Shown: piece by piece, positions 10,200 to 19,989 of the stretch
Position numbering within the stretch: the stretch's first letter is position 1
Layout of the letters: each line of letters opens with the position of its first letter
NCBI GenBank assembly: GCA_023052935.1
Contig: CM041298.1
Location: forward strand, 51,845,313-51,909,312
Length of the DNA: 64,000 nucleotides
DNA from: Piezodorus guildinii
Lineage: Eukaryota > Arthropoda > Insecta > Hemiptera > Pentatomidae
Reading direction: 5' to 3'
Notes under the pieces: model-generated
Seen by the model: only the letters and a program-made list of their open reading frames with translations
What the model was told of the DNA's origin: nothing
Database searches by the model: none
Made by a program: the position numbers and the translations under genes

Positions 10200-10760
10200 T
10201 ATTTTACTTTCACTTACCTATATATGAAATATTTTGTACATTAGGGGAAATTTTGTGATCGTAAAACTATTCGAATTCCAGTTCTCAACGGAAATACACG
10301 TTAAAGGTTCCCTGAGTCCAAATAACCAAGTCCGGCAAAAAGGTCTCTATGTTTTTGGTAATTCCAGTACGAAAAAAGAAAAGTCGTCCGAAACTGAAGT
10401 TTCGCATTTAAGACTACTATTCGCCCGAGGTTTTACAGCAACTTTTTTACTTATATCCTCATACCGAAAGTGCTAATTTATACTATGCATTTTGAACCTT
10501 TTTACGATTTTCTCCAAAAAATTTCTTACGATTAAGAATCAACTCCATATATCGATGTGAAATTTAATGAGCTTCAATATCATGTAGGTTTCATTCTGAT
10601 TCAAATAGTCTGATAGGGCTTAAATGCAAAATTTTTGAATTTTCTTTTTTTAAAGTACCTTTAATTTTGTAAGTCCAAAGAAATAACCATATCATCTTGT
10701 TAGCATTGATAAAATACAGATAAATACACAAGAAGAACGAATTAGATATCCAACTGTAGG
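10200..10760 (+). repeat. Dispersed repeat D, copy 2
   Basis: Colinear with 11615-12195 (plus), 46978-48560 (minus), 2040-2300 and the window end. Shared series: 'ttcgaattccagttctcaacg', 'ctgagtcca...accaagtc', 'gaaaagtcgtccgaaactga', 'cgcccgaggttttacagcaac' and 'gtaggtttcattctgat' (in parts). Its reading frames are short and not shared between copies, so it seems non-coding or long decayed. Confidence 0.75.
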
Positions 10761-11614
10761 AGAAAAGAGCAAACATTTTTTTTGTTGTTGCAATGTTTGT
10801 GTTTTTGAAAATAAAAACAGTGATATAGATGTATAATACGTTGGAGAGCTAAAAATTTTAGAAAAATTATTTTAAAAATTAAAAAGTTAATGGAAAGAGA
10901 TGAAAACATAAAAATAACTGCTTGTCGCATATAATAATACACTAAATTATTTAATAAAACACTAGTTTCTATCAAAACTCGATGTAATTAACTGTTTATC
11001 AATATAAGCAATAAAAGCAGGGAATACAAATAAACTGAAAATCAATAGAGCAAATTCAACTGTGTTTAAACTAACTATTCAATTCACATGCAAAAAAAAA
11101 AAGTTAATAACAATATTTTTGTGACATTAATTTTCTTATTTAAATAGTAAACTTCATTTATACTTGTAATTATAATTATAATGTACCTTTATATTCGTAA
11201 AGGTAGAATGGTATAGTATTTTCAGTTGTTGTTTAAATAAAATCAAAATAAAGAGACGATTTATTTATTTATTTACAAATTACATTTGTTTTAATATTTT
11301 TTTTTTATTTTATAATTTGGTTGGGGGAGGAAGAGATGGGATGGAAGAAACGGATAAGAAGAGGAGTAAAAGATATAGAAGCTCTTTGAGAACATTAAGA
11401 TAAACAAGTATCTGTTTTAATGACCTATACCACAGATATCGTTCAGGATTCGTTGATTCTTAGAGTGAATTTTTCAAAAACTACTAATTTGATTAATAAA
11501 ACATCGGTCTGTAACAAGCTGAACCTAAATAGAGTTTGCGGATCTCAAACCTGTAATTAATATCGATAATTTATATCGGTAAAGAGTAACCGATTTTTTC
11601 TTTTATTTACCTAT
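10760..11614. other. AT-rich interval, nothing recognised
   Basis: AT-rich sequence including a short purine-rich patch at 11320-11395. No supportable gene or repeat copy. Confidence 0.5.
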
Positions 11615-12195
11615 ATATTACATATATAGTAAGGGAAAGTATTGCTTGAAGTGAACGTTTTTGAATTCTAGTTTTCTACGGATCCTCTGAGTCCAACTGA
11701 CCAAGTACCGAAAAAAAGATGTGTGTGTGTGGTAAGTCTAGCGCAAAAATGAAAAGTCGTACGAAAATTAAATTTCATATTTGAGACAACTATACGCCCG
11801 AGATGTCACAGCAACTTTTTCATCATAATCGGCTAACCAGAAGAGCCACTTTTATACCACATTTTTGTAGTTTTTTTTTTTTTTTGTATTAAGAACAGTA
11901 GTATAGAGGAATAATGTACCGTTGGAAAAAAAAAAAGATTTTAGAAAAAAATATTATCCGATACACAAAGTTGTAAAAGGTAATATAAAGTGACGAATCG
12001 GGAATAAACGTATTACTGATTAACAATTTAATGTAGATATATTTTTTAATCTAAATCTTACGTTTTCAACGAAAATGAATATACGTTTATTAAAATCAAC
12101 TTAGAAAATTTTTCAAACTGAAGTATATTTAATAGTTTTTAAATTAATGTTAACAGTAGAGGTAAGAGAAAGTCGTGTGTTGTCCGCACCAAATT
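11615..12195 (+). repeat. Dispersed repeat D, copy 3, both ends present
   Basis: Starts at 'tagtaagggaaagtattg', which is also the outer end of the minus copy at about 48555. Ends with 'aagtcgtgtgttgtccgcacca', whose reverse complement starts the copies at 24579 and 46978. It appears internally deleted relative to 46978-48560. The two ends share a GTAAGRGAAAGT word in direct orientation, and there is no inverted repeat. Confidence 0.65.
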
Positions 12196-13100
12196 TTCTA
12201 TAATTGATTTAAATTACTGAAACCCACCCTAGTTTTAGGAAATTTGAAAAATATGTTTGAAAGACGCTTATTATCAGAATTATTTATAAAAAATCCAGAA
12301 ATAAGATTTGATCGAATATAAAAATATGGCTTTTGTAGTTTCTCCTGACTGGGAAAACAGTAGATCATGGATATCTCTATGTATAAAATGTTTTATAACA
12401 AAAAATGAAGTGAAAACTTTTTTTTAATTCTCGATTTGCACTGGAACTTCGTTGGAAAGAAGAGTACGTTTGTTATTATTGTTTCATCTAATTGTGAAAT
12501 ATCATCACTTTGTAGGGATACATAGGCATACACAGCACAATTTATTTTATATTTTATGAACCTGCAATTTGTATCATAAATTTGGACATTCAGAAATATA
12601 CTTCATAACAGTTTCAAAAGATTAATCTATCTGTGAAGGAATTAATTCTAGTTTAAATTAATAGCTCTTTTTTTTTTTTTTCGTCGTTGACTTTTTTGCC
12701 TGTGTTGAAATTGACTAATTTTTTCTTCATCTTGAATTTCGGTTTTATAATTCGAATTATTATATCTTAGAAGATTGATTCATCTACGAAAAATTAAAAT
12801 GGGTGATTTTTATTCTCATATCTACAACATCGTTGTTTTTTTGTATGTTTTTTGTTTCTGTAGGACGCTTAATTTTCTCATCTCTTCAACCATTATTTTT
12901 AATTTTTTGATGTAGAAATTTGTTGATTAGACTATTGCATAATTTTTCGTCTTACCCCTATATCGCTTAAACATAATTTTATATTTCTCCTTTGAATCGA
13001 AATTTGCAAATACAGCAGGAATTTTGCCTCAAAGACAGGATTTCCTCCGTTTATTTCTTATGTATAATTGAATGAAAAATGAAGATTTTTTAAAAATGAA
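12196..13100. other. AT-rich interval, nothing recognised
   Basis: AT-rich with a T-run at 12668-12681. No ORF or repeat family that I can support. Confidence 0.5.
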
Positions 13101-13108
13101 CAGACCCC

Positions 13109-13345
13109 TGCGCATGCGTCAGTCTAGAGCATGTTGGTAACGTCACCATGGTTACGAAATTGAAGCTTTTATCCCTGCCAAAAGAGCTAGATTGTCAAAA
13201 AATGTTACTAAAAATATCTAAATATATAACCATACAAAAAACATACATATCAATGTTGAAATGTTCCAAGTAAAACCAAATCGGAAACTTGTAAATTTTA
13301 AAAGCTTGCCGAATACATCTTCCAGCGAATTTTTCTAATGTAAGT
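13109..13345 (+). promoter_or_regulatory. Candidate promoter cluster (NRF1-, CRE- and RFX-like sites) with downstream donor
   Basis: TGCGCATGCG at about 13109-13118 resembles an NRF1 site. AACGTCA at 13139-13145 resembles a CRE half-site. The overlapping near-palindrome GTCACCATGGTTAC resembles an RFX X-box. About 180 bp downstream there is AAT|GTAAGTAT, a good splice donor. Together these suggest a small plus-strand promoter with a non-coding first exon, but no coding segment is visible. Confidence 0.25.
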
Positions 13346-14310
13346 ATTCTTCATTTAAAAAATATAAAATAAATGTGAATTACTTACATACCTAAAAGTG
13401 TGCAAACACTACCCTACCGCATACTTCGAGAACCAGGTCGTACAAAAACATTGGAGGCAATCCAAAATACTGCATCTACAAGTTTGATATGCCAAGGTTC
13501 AAAAAGGTGTAAATGCTCTTCTATTTATTATGACAGCTTGGCGATGTCAACGCACCTTAACTATATCCCGAAGGTGTAATTGTCTTTTTAAATTCAACTG
13601 AAGCTATTACAGCGTGTGATTGCCTACGATTAAAAAATGAATGACATGCATATTTCTGTGTTGCTCGTCGGATCTCTCTCCATTCATAATTTATATAGAC
13701 CCAAGAATGGAGGTAAAGAATATAATATGATGTCTGTATTCACCTAAAAATGGTTTATATTTCATCTATCTTATAATTGCTAGTCCGGACATAGAAGCAA
13801 TACATAATTATTAAAGTATTATATAAAAAATTATAATAGGTAAAATACATGTAATAGAATAGTTAAAATTATTTCTACACAACGTATTCATATACGTAAA
13901 ACCCAAATTATCTTACAAAAAATAAAATAATATATGAAATTTGATGTAAGGTATTCAAAGAAATATCTTTAAGTTACATATTTAAATATAACTATCAATG
14001 GTATTTCTCTTTGTTTAATAACAACATTTTTCATCTTATTGAATTTTTTAACCCCGTAATTACTTTTAAAACGTATTATGGACAAAATATAAATATTATA
14101 TGAACACCTCGAAACTAATAATAAATACCTACTTTTAGAAAATTATTACAGCTTGATTTTTAATAATACTATACAAAATTACTTTTAAATGGGAAAATAA
14201 AAGTTTAATATTATTAAAATTGTTATATATTTATAATAATTTATAACTTATTTTACAAACATTAATATAATCCATTATACATTTCTTATAATAATAAAAG
14301 AAATGTTATC
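13346..14310. other. AT-rich interval, nothing recognised
   Basis: AT-rich sequence leading into the (TA)n tract. No gene or repeat copy that I can support. Confidence 0.5.
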
Positions 14311-14317
<7 letters not shown>

Positions 14318-14374
<57 letters not shown>

Positions 14375-14378
14375 TTTT
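14318..14378. repeat. (TA)n microsatellite
   Basis: Uninterrupted alternating A and T for about 60 bases. Confidence 0.95.
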
Positions 14379-14598
14379 TTTTTGGGTGGGGGGGAGTTAT
14401 TCCCATAATTATATATAAGTTAATCATTTTTTAATCAATCTAAGTCATATTTATTCAATTTTTAATTTTTTAGACAGGTTTATATACATATGTGTGTGTA
14501 TATATATAAGCTGTCTATCATTTACATTTTGACTGTAGATAGAATAAAAGAAGTTAATTAGGGGTGCAGTCATTCAAGCATTTTAAGTAATTTATTGT

Positions 14599-14632
14599 GT
14601 CAATATTTTGGCCCAGGGCAATATAGTGACGG
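14599..14632 (-). ncRNA. Decayed hammerhead-like motif beside (TA)n
   Basis: On the minus strand a GCCC/GGGC stem is followed by CAAAATATTG, matching CGAAACGTTG with transitions. The CUGANGA box is unrecognisable. It lies 8 bases from a (TA)n tract, like two other PLE-like ends in the window. Confidence 0.25.
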
Positions 14633-14639
14633 ATTTAAG

Positions 14640-14641
14640 AA

Positions 14642-14706
<65 letters not shown>
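14640..14706. repeat. (TA)n microsatellite
   Basis: Alternating T and A with one phase slip. Confidence 0.95.
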
Positions 14707-14710
<4 letters not shown>

Positions 14711-15817
14711 AGAAATAGTTATATCTTAGATACTATATCCTATAATATAATATAACTATAATTATCACAACTTCTACAATATATAATTATGTAGACAATT
14801 ACATAAAGATCTGAGTTTAACTTGATTTAATATTGAGTCTTTATTCGAATCTTTTAAAAAATGATGAATCCAATATATTAGTCTTATAAATATTATATTT
14901 ATTTATTTTGGCAGTTTGTATGTAATATCATTTCAACTAGATAAAAAATTTAAAATGTTCATTTTTTCAATAATTTCGTATGATAAAAAACTAACTATAA
15001 ACAAATTGTTGTCATGTTAAAGGTGAGAATTAACAATAATTCTTTTCGGAGTTATAGATTACACATTAAGAATCATTATCCACAAATTATCTGATAACAT
15101 GGAATTAAATAAAAATGAGAATGCATACATTTTTTTTGATAAATCAATTAGAAAAAATATCTCGGAAAGAGAATTAATAAATATACTAAGTTTGTATGTT
15201 TATAATAACAATGATTTAAATATTCAAGTACAGAATGATGTAAAAATCTGTTGTTTTAAATGAAAAACTTTCCAGACAGAATATCATTTGAGTATTTCAT
15301 AGCAAACCCTAAGTCTCTGTAAAATTCAGTAGATAAATAACCAAATAGGTTTATGCAAATTCATCATAAATAATAAAGAAAGGATAAGAAAATCAAAATC
15401 ATAAAAATGGTCAAAATAAAAAACATTATGGCACTTTCTTGGCTTGATCTGATAGACCAAAATTTGCGAAATGGTGATTTCCAATTATTTATTTCTCATT
15501 TTATTTCGGTTCGAACTAACTTACTTTCACCGGATCTGGATCTGTCATTCATTAACGAAGGCAGGCAATTACATTTGACAAATAGTGGCAACTGATAAAC
15601 AACCCTACCTAACTTAGATAATTGACTTTTTAAGTCCTTTTTTAAAATGCGCATAAAAGCAACCTTAATGTAAGCACATTTTAATGGTGGCTGCGAAACT
15701 TTTATGTAAGATAATGTATATTATTCGAATTTTTAAATCTGAACTCTCAGTATTACCAAATTAATTTTCATGAAACTGTCTAATAATCGCATTAAATTTC
15801 AGATGATATTTCCCAGT

Positions 15818-15857
15818 ATGGATTTTGATCTATTCGATCGAAAAGATCAAAATCCAT
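15818..15857. repeat. Perfect 14-bp hairpin
   Basis: ATGGATTTTGATCT at 15818-15831 pairs with its exact reverse complement at 15844-15857 across a 12-base loop. Confidence 0.8.
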
Positions 15858-16356
15858 TACTGTAAAATTTTATTCAGTTTATTCGTAAACATCGATTCGC
15901 ATTACAAATCGAAAATGTCATAATATTGTATACCATTTTCCAAAAAAAATGGTAATAATTTTTTTTGAATAATGGTTCAGCTTTAGGCGCCTATCTGGAA
16001 GCATAGAAGCTTATTAGTTTGTATTTTTTTTATTATATGATAATTGTATGAAAATTAAATATGCTTGAATATGTCTACACCTTTATTTATCTTCGTCTAA
16101 AATATCTATGGAGATACGGAAATGAAGAAAAAATTTAACATTTTCGGAGAAATGTTAATCTCAACAATTCGTTTCAGAAAAGAAATGTAGAGCTTTAATT
16201 TAGTTAACGGCAATGAAAATAACACTATTTTTTTTTTTTTTAAGGAAAAATTAAATATTGCTTTATTGAGAAATGATACAATCTGCCACTATCTTGGGCA
16301 ATAAGTATTAGAGCTAAAATAAGTCATTCATTCCATATGTACAAAGTAAAACAAAC

Positions 16357-16407
16357 AAAAAATAAAATAAAATAAAATAAATAAATGAAATAAAATAAAA
16401 TAATTAT
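16357..16407. repeat. (AAAAT)n-like microsatellite
   Basis: Repeated AAAAT and AAAT units with a few interruptions. Confidence 0.8.
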
Positions 16408-16897
16408 AATTTTGGCCACATTCATACCTATATACAATATTTATTATTTATCAAAAAAAAAAAAATAAAAGCAAAAGGTAAAATCGTTGCCAGTGAAAAT
16501 TAAAAACAAAGTAGCATTTTAGTTTAACAATCCAATTATAATAAAATGAAATAATCAACGAAAAAAACATTGAAATAATACTTAAAACATTGTATTTTGT
16601 TAATAACAGAAGTTACTTGCCACAAGAACTTTAAAGCAAGAATTTGAAAGTCTATGATTATCTTCAATGACCACTGACTGACTTTAAAGGGAGAACAATG
16701 CTTTAAGATTTTCGAAAATGTTTTTAAGATATTTTGCAAAAATAACTCAAGTTATTTAAAGTGGCGATGGCTATAACTTTTTTTGTAAAAATTGGGTTGA
16801 AATATATACATTTTTTTTCTTTCTTTTTTTTTTTTTTATATGAAGAAAAAGGTATGATAATCAGAACTTGATGACGTTTTCAGAATATTGTTAGTTC

Positions 16898-16930
16898 AGA
16901 TGATGATGAACTCAAAAAGAATCGAATGCT
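16898..16930 (+). ncRNA. Decayed hammerhead-like motif
   Basis: ATGATGA, then a GAACTC...GAATC stem, then GAATGCT in place of GAAACGT. It lines up with the 9609 motif in order and spacing, with several core substitutions. Confidence 0.25.
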
Positions 16931-17079
16931 ATATTAGTACCTGTTCATGATATCTGCTTATGTTGTTTTCTTTTACTATAAAGACGGCTTGTTATATTTA
17001 GGATACAAAAACTATCCCGAGATAAAAAAAAGAAAGAACAAGTTATTCCTCACATTGCAAGAAGGGTCCAAGTATATTA

Positions 17080-17530
17080 TATATAATCGGCCGACTAACC
17101 CAAGCATCCCTCCCATTCCTTTCATTAAACTTCACATTCTTGACCAATCATAACCGTTCCTTCTGATGGTCATCGCCCGCTCCGACCAATCAAATGGCCA
17201 GACAGGCAGCTATATTGTCCAGTTCGATCTTCGGGTCTTTAGGCGTTTTCCAGAGTGTTGACGTCGAATTTTCCGTTACAAAAAAACCTAAAAATAAAAT
17301 AACAAAAAAGGAGGGATCTAGACAAGGCCATGGATTGGACATGGCCTTCAATCCGCGTCACGGAGACATTTAGGGATAAAGGCTGTAATCTTCCCGTTCA
17401 CAATCTGTTAGTCTCAACCAACACACATCTCGGTCTTTGTTTGTCTTGTCTCTCATTGGCTGATAGTTGGGAAAGTCAGGGTTAAACCTGCCTCCTCATT
17501 GGCTCTCATATTCGTGCATAATAAGCATCA
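17080..17530. other. Ordinary-complexity segment with clustered CCAAT/ATTGG words
   Basis: Four CCAAT or ATTGG boxes (GACCAATCA twice, CATTGGCT twice) lie within 400 bp of less AT-rich sequence, together with GACGTC at about 17261. It could be a regulatory region or an old element. No ORF or donor site makes a gene call possible. Confidence 0.25.
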
Positions 17531-18282
17531 CATCGTGCCTCTTATAGTTCATGGTCCAACCCAATCTTGTTTTTGTAACGGTTTTTTTTGTTTTTGTTTT
17601 TTTAATACTAACATTAAACAAAGGTATAATCATAATATGTAATAGGATGCTTGAATTAATGGTATTAGATCCAGAATATCTTTTCAGAACATAATTTGCA
17701 AAAAATAAATAAATAAAATACAAGAATTTGTTATTTACTAATTTTTTTAAATGTTTATACTTTTCCACTCCCACTTTTTAGAAGTTATCTGGTATAAGAT
17801 AATGTGCTATACAAATTTCAGCAGCAGACATGGTAGGCATGGGGAAGGAAAGTGCCCAGTAGCACCCCTTCCTAGGATTTAATTCTGCAGAGGAGGTCTC
17901 TCATCTAGCTTCTTTTCAGCCTTCTTTTAAAAGGCATTCCAGCTTTTGACAAGCCGTTTATAGGTCTATTGTCGTTTCCGTGCAGTTTGCTATGAAAATG
18001 CAAATAGAGAGTTTCATAGAAGTTCTAATATAACGCGAAAAGAGGTTCAAAATACTAGAATTAAATAGTTAAAAAACTATGAGCTCGAGATATTGTGGTG
18101 TAATGATTTTTTTAAATCTTCATCTGTTTAAAGTAGGTATAGCATTACACAGATTCTTACAGTAGAGTAACATAAATATATAAATCAGCTAAGAAAAAGT
18201 TTTCAACAGCCTGCTTGATTAACCTTTTTTTCCTCCGATTGTTTTATAAACAATACAATATTTTTAAACACTTTGACTAAAA
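17531..18282. other. AT-rich interval, nothing recognised
   Basis: Contains a less AT-rich patch at 17820-17960 with 'gtgcccagtagcacc', weakly like Jockey-family 3' UTR wording but not alignable with confidence. Confidence 0.4.
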
Positions 18283-18347
18283 AAAGAGCACACATTGACT
18301 TCTATTTGTCACTTAATCACTTTATTTCATAAACTTTTCATATTTGT

Positions 18348-18380
18348 TGACGTTTCGGGGCTGTTTCCCCATTTTCAAGA
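18348..18380 (-). ncRNA. Hammerhead-like motif, GAAAC intact
   Basis: Minus strand: CTTGAAAAT, stem II GGGG/CCCC, GAAAC, GTC. The 5' core differs from CUGANGA (a G to A at position 8), which would normally impair catalysis. Confidence 0.45.
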
Positions 18381-18499
18381 CTTATTTTTTTCATTATATA
18401 AATGCTTTTTCATATATCTCCCATAATTTTATTTCATAGCACACTGCACTAATGATGGGTGATATATGAAAAAGCATTTATATAATGAAAAAAATAATT

Positions 18500-18529
18500 C
18501 TTGAAAATGGGGAAACGTTCGAAACGTCG
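18500..18529 (+). ncRNA. Hammerhead-like motif, opposite arm
   Basis: Plus strand: CTTGAAAAT, GGGG, loop, then GAAACGTC. The 3' strand of stem II is altered (CGTTC instead of CCCC), so this arm is more decayed than the left one. Confidence 0.4.
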
Positions 18530-18900
18530 ACAATGAAAAGCTTATGAAATAAAGTGATTAAGTGACAAATATAAGTCAATGTGTGCTCTTTTAAGTGTTT
18601 ATTTTAAGAAAAACCTCCAAACAAAAAAAAAAAAAAAAATTAAAAAAGAAAATATACATTTTATTCAATGTCTCTATTTGGTCTTTCATACATTATTTTG
18701 TTGGTAAGTACGTTAGTAGACATACTAAATACAAATATTTTCAAGATAAATAAGAGATAACAAAAAACTGGCATAGATAATTGGCAAATTTAACCAACTC
18801 TTTGATGACTGAACTATGACTCTGTCGATAGAAACATGTGCAATAAGAGTCACTGTTGTTCCTGCCTGTTTGCTGCTAGGTAACCAGCTACCCACTAATC

Positions 18901-18913
18901 ACTAGCAGTATAC
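18901..18913. repeat. Target-site duplication, left copy (SINE A)
   Basis: ACTAGCAGTATAC, repeated at 19055-19067. Confidence 0.8.
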
Positions 18914-19054
18914 CGTCCTTCGGAGGGGACGTTAAATGGTGGTCCCGAGCTGTGAGATGTAAGGTACTCGTTAAAGATAAAAAACCTGGATAGGCAAAAT
19001 TTAGGATCCCCACTGTAGCAGCATAAAAAGGACGTTAAATAAATAAACAAACAA
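18914..19054 (+). mobile_element. 5'-truncated SINE family A
   Basis: Begins inside the element at 'cgtccttcgg' and runs to the usual tail GACGTTAAATAAATAAACAAAC. The exact 13-bp flanking duplication shows a genuine 5'-truncated insertion rather than later deletion. It implies mobilisation by a LINE that recognises the SINE tail. Confidence 0.88.
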
Positions 19055-19067
19055 ACTAGCAGTATAC
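19055..19067. repeat. Target-site duplication, right copy (SINE A)
   Basis: Second copy of ACTAGCAGTATAC. Confidence 0.8.
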
Positions 19068-19532
19068 AAGGCCCTAAAAACTATTGATCCATTATTATTG
19101 TAGTGTGGAAGACTCGGTGATGGGAAGATATTATGATAGGAATGATTATTGTAGCTAATATGGCCGTCATGGCTGAACCCCGACCCGAGAATTATCAATT
19201 CCGATAAAGTGATAAAAATCGAAAGAGGAAGAGCGTTTTACGTAAGCCGCGAATCAGTAGGAGATTAGATCCGAAAACTAAAATATTATTTTTAAAAGAA
19301 ATAAAAATTGCAAGAATATTTGACGTGGGGTGTTGGTGTAACGGCAAGATGGATAGTCTACATTGACTCAAGCGTGATGCTTATGATTTTTTTATGTTTT
19401 ACTTATATTTTATATGAATCAGCTTAAATAAAGATGCGGAACCAAACTCTTTTTTTAATATTAGAGATAATATTAATAATAATAGATAATACACTTATTT
19501 AACAACCACTCAAAAGTTACAATTTAGGAATA

Positions 19533-19690
19533 ATGGATATAATTAGTTGACCGTTGAGAATCAGAGGAAAGAATTAGCCAGAGTGGCGGTCAGTAAAAGA
19601 AACAGTTAAATAGTTTTAATTATTTATTTTTCAAAGTTCCGATTTCCATTGTGGGTCTTCATAAGGGCTAAAAAGATACAGATGGAATTC
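19533..19690 (-). mobile_element. Diverged single-arm relative of the 9357-9716 PLE
   Basis: Shares 'attagttgaccgttgagaat' and then 'gtggcggtca' with 9364-9420, and continues through the arm with many substitutions. The other arm is absent. This shows that the 34 bases outside the left arm at 9357 belong to the element. Confidence 0.75.
19632..19666 (-). ncRNA. Decayed hammerhead-like motif
   Basis: Minus strand: TATGAAGA (near CUGANGA), then GACCCACAATGG and a broken 3' strand of stem II, with GAAAC changed to GGAAC. Confidence 0.45.
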
Positions 19691-19925
19691 ATTAAGTGTA
19701 TGCACCATATATGTGTGGTAGAACTATTAAAGAGAATATTGAAAAAATAGGTTAATAAATTATTAAAAATATAATAACACGAAAAGTTTGTTTCTTTGTT
19801 TTGGCTTTAAGGCGTAAAACCTTAAGGTAATCAACGCCTAGCTGCTATATGTATATTTAATCTTTATGAGAAAGAACTATCAGATAGTAAATAATTGGAA
19901 ACAAAATTATAATATAGACAATAAT

Positions 19926-19960
<35 letters not shown>

Positions 19961-19986
19961 ATATATATATATATATATATATATAT
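19926..19986. repeat. Poly(A) run followed by (TA)n
   Basis: About 28 A and then about 26 bases of TA repeat. Confidence 0.95.
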
Positions 19987-19989
19987 CTT

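Larger units (their letters stand above)
14710..16890. other. AT-rich interval with minor hairpin and microsatellite
   Basis: No gene is supported here. It holds a 14-bp inverted repeat (15818-15857), an (AAAAT)n tract (about 16357-16407) and a T-run at 16229-16241 that may mark a minus-strand retroelement 3' end of unknown family. Confidence 0.5.
18283..18594. mobile_element. PLE-like inverted repeat, diverged arms
   Basis: The left arm (18283-18424) and the right arm (18455-18594) are imperfect reverse complements around a 30-bp centre, sharing 'agagcacacattgact', 'tgtcacttaatcactttat' and 'aatgctttttcatatat'. Each arm contains an outward hammerhead-like motif. The layout is the same as the 9357-9716 insertion but the sequence differs, so it is a second family or subfamily. 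Confidence 0.75.
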
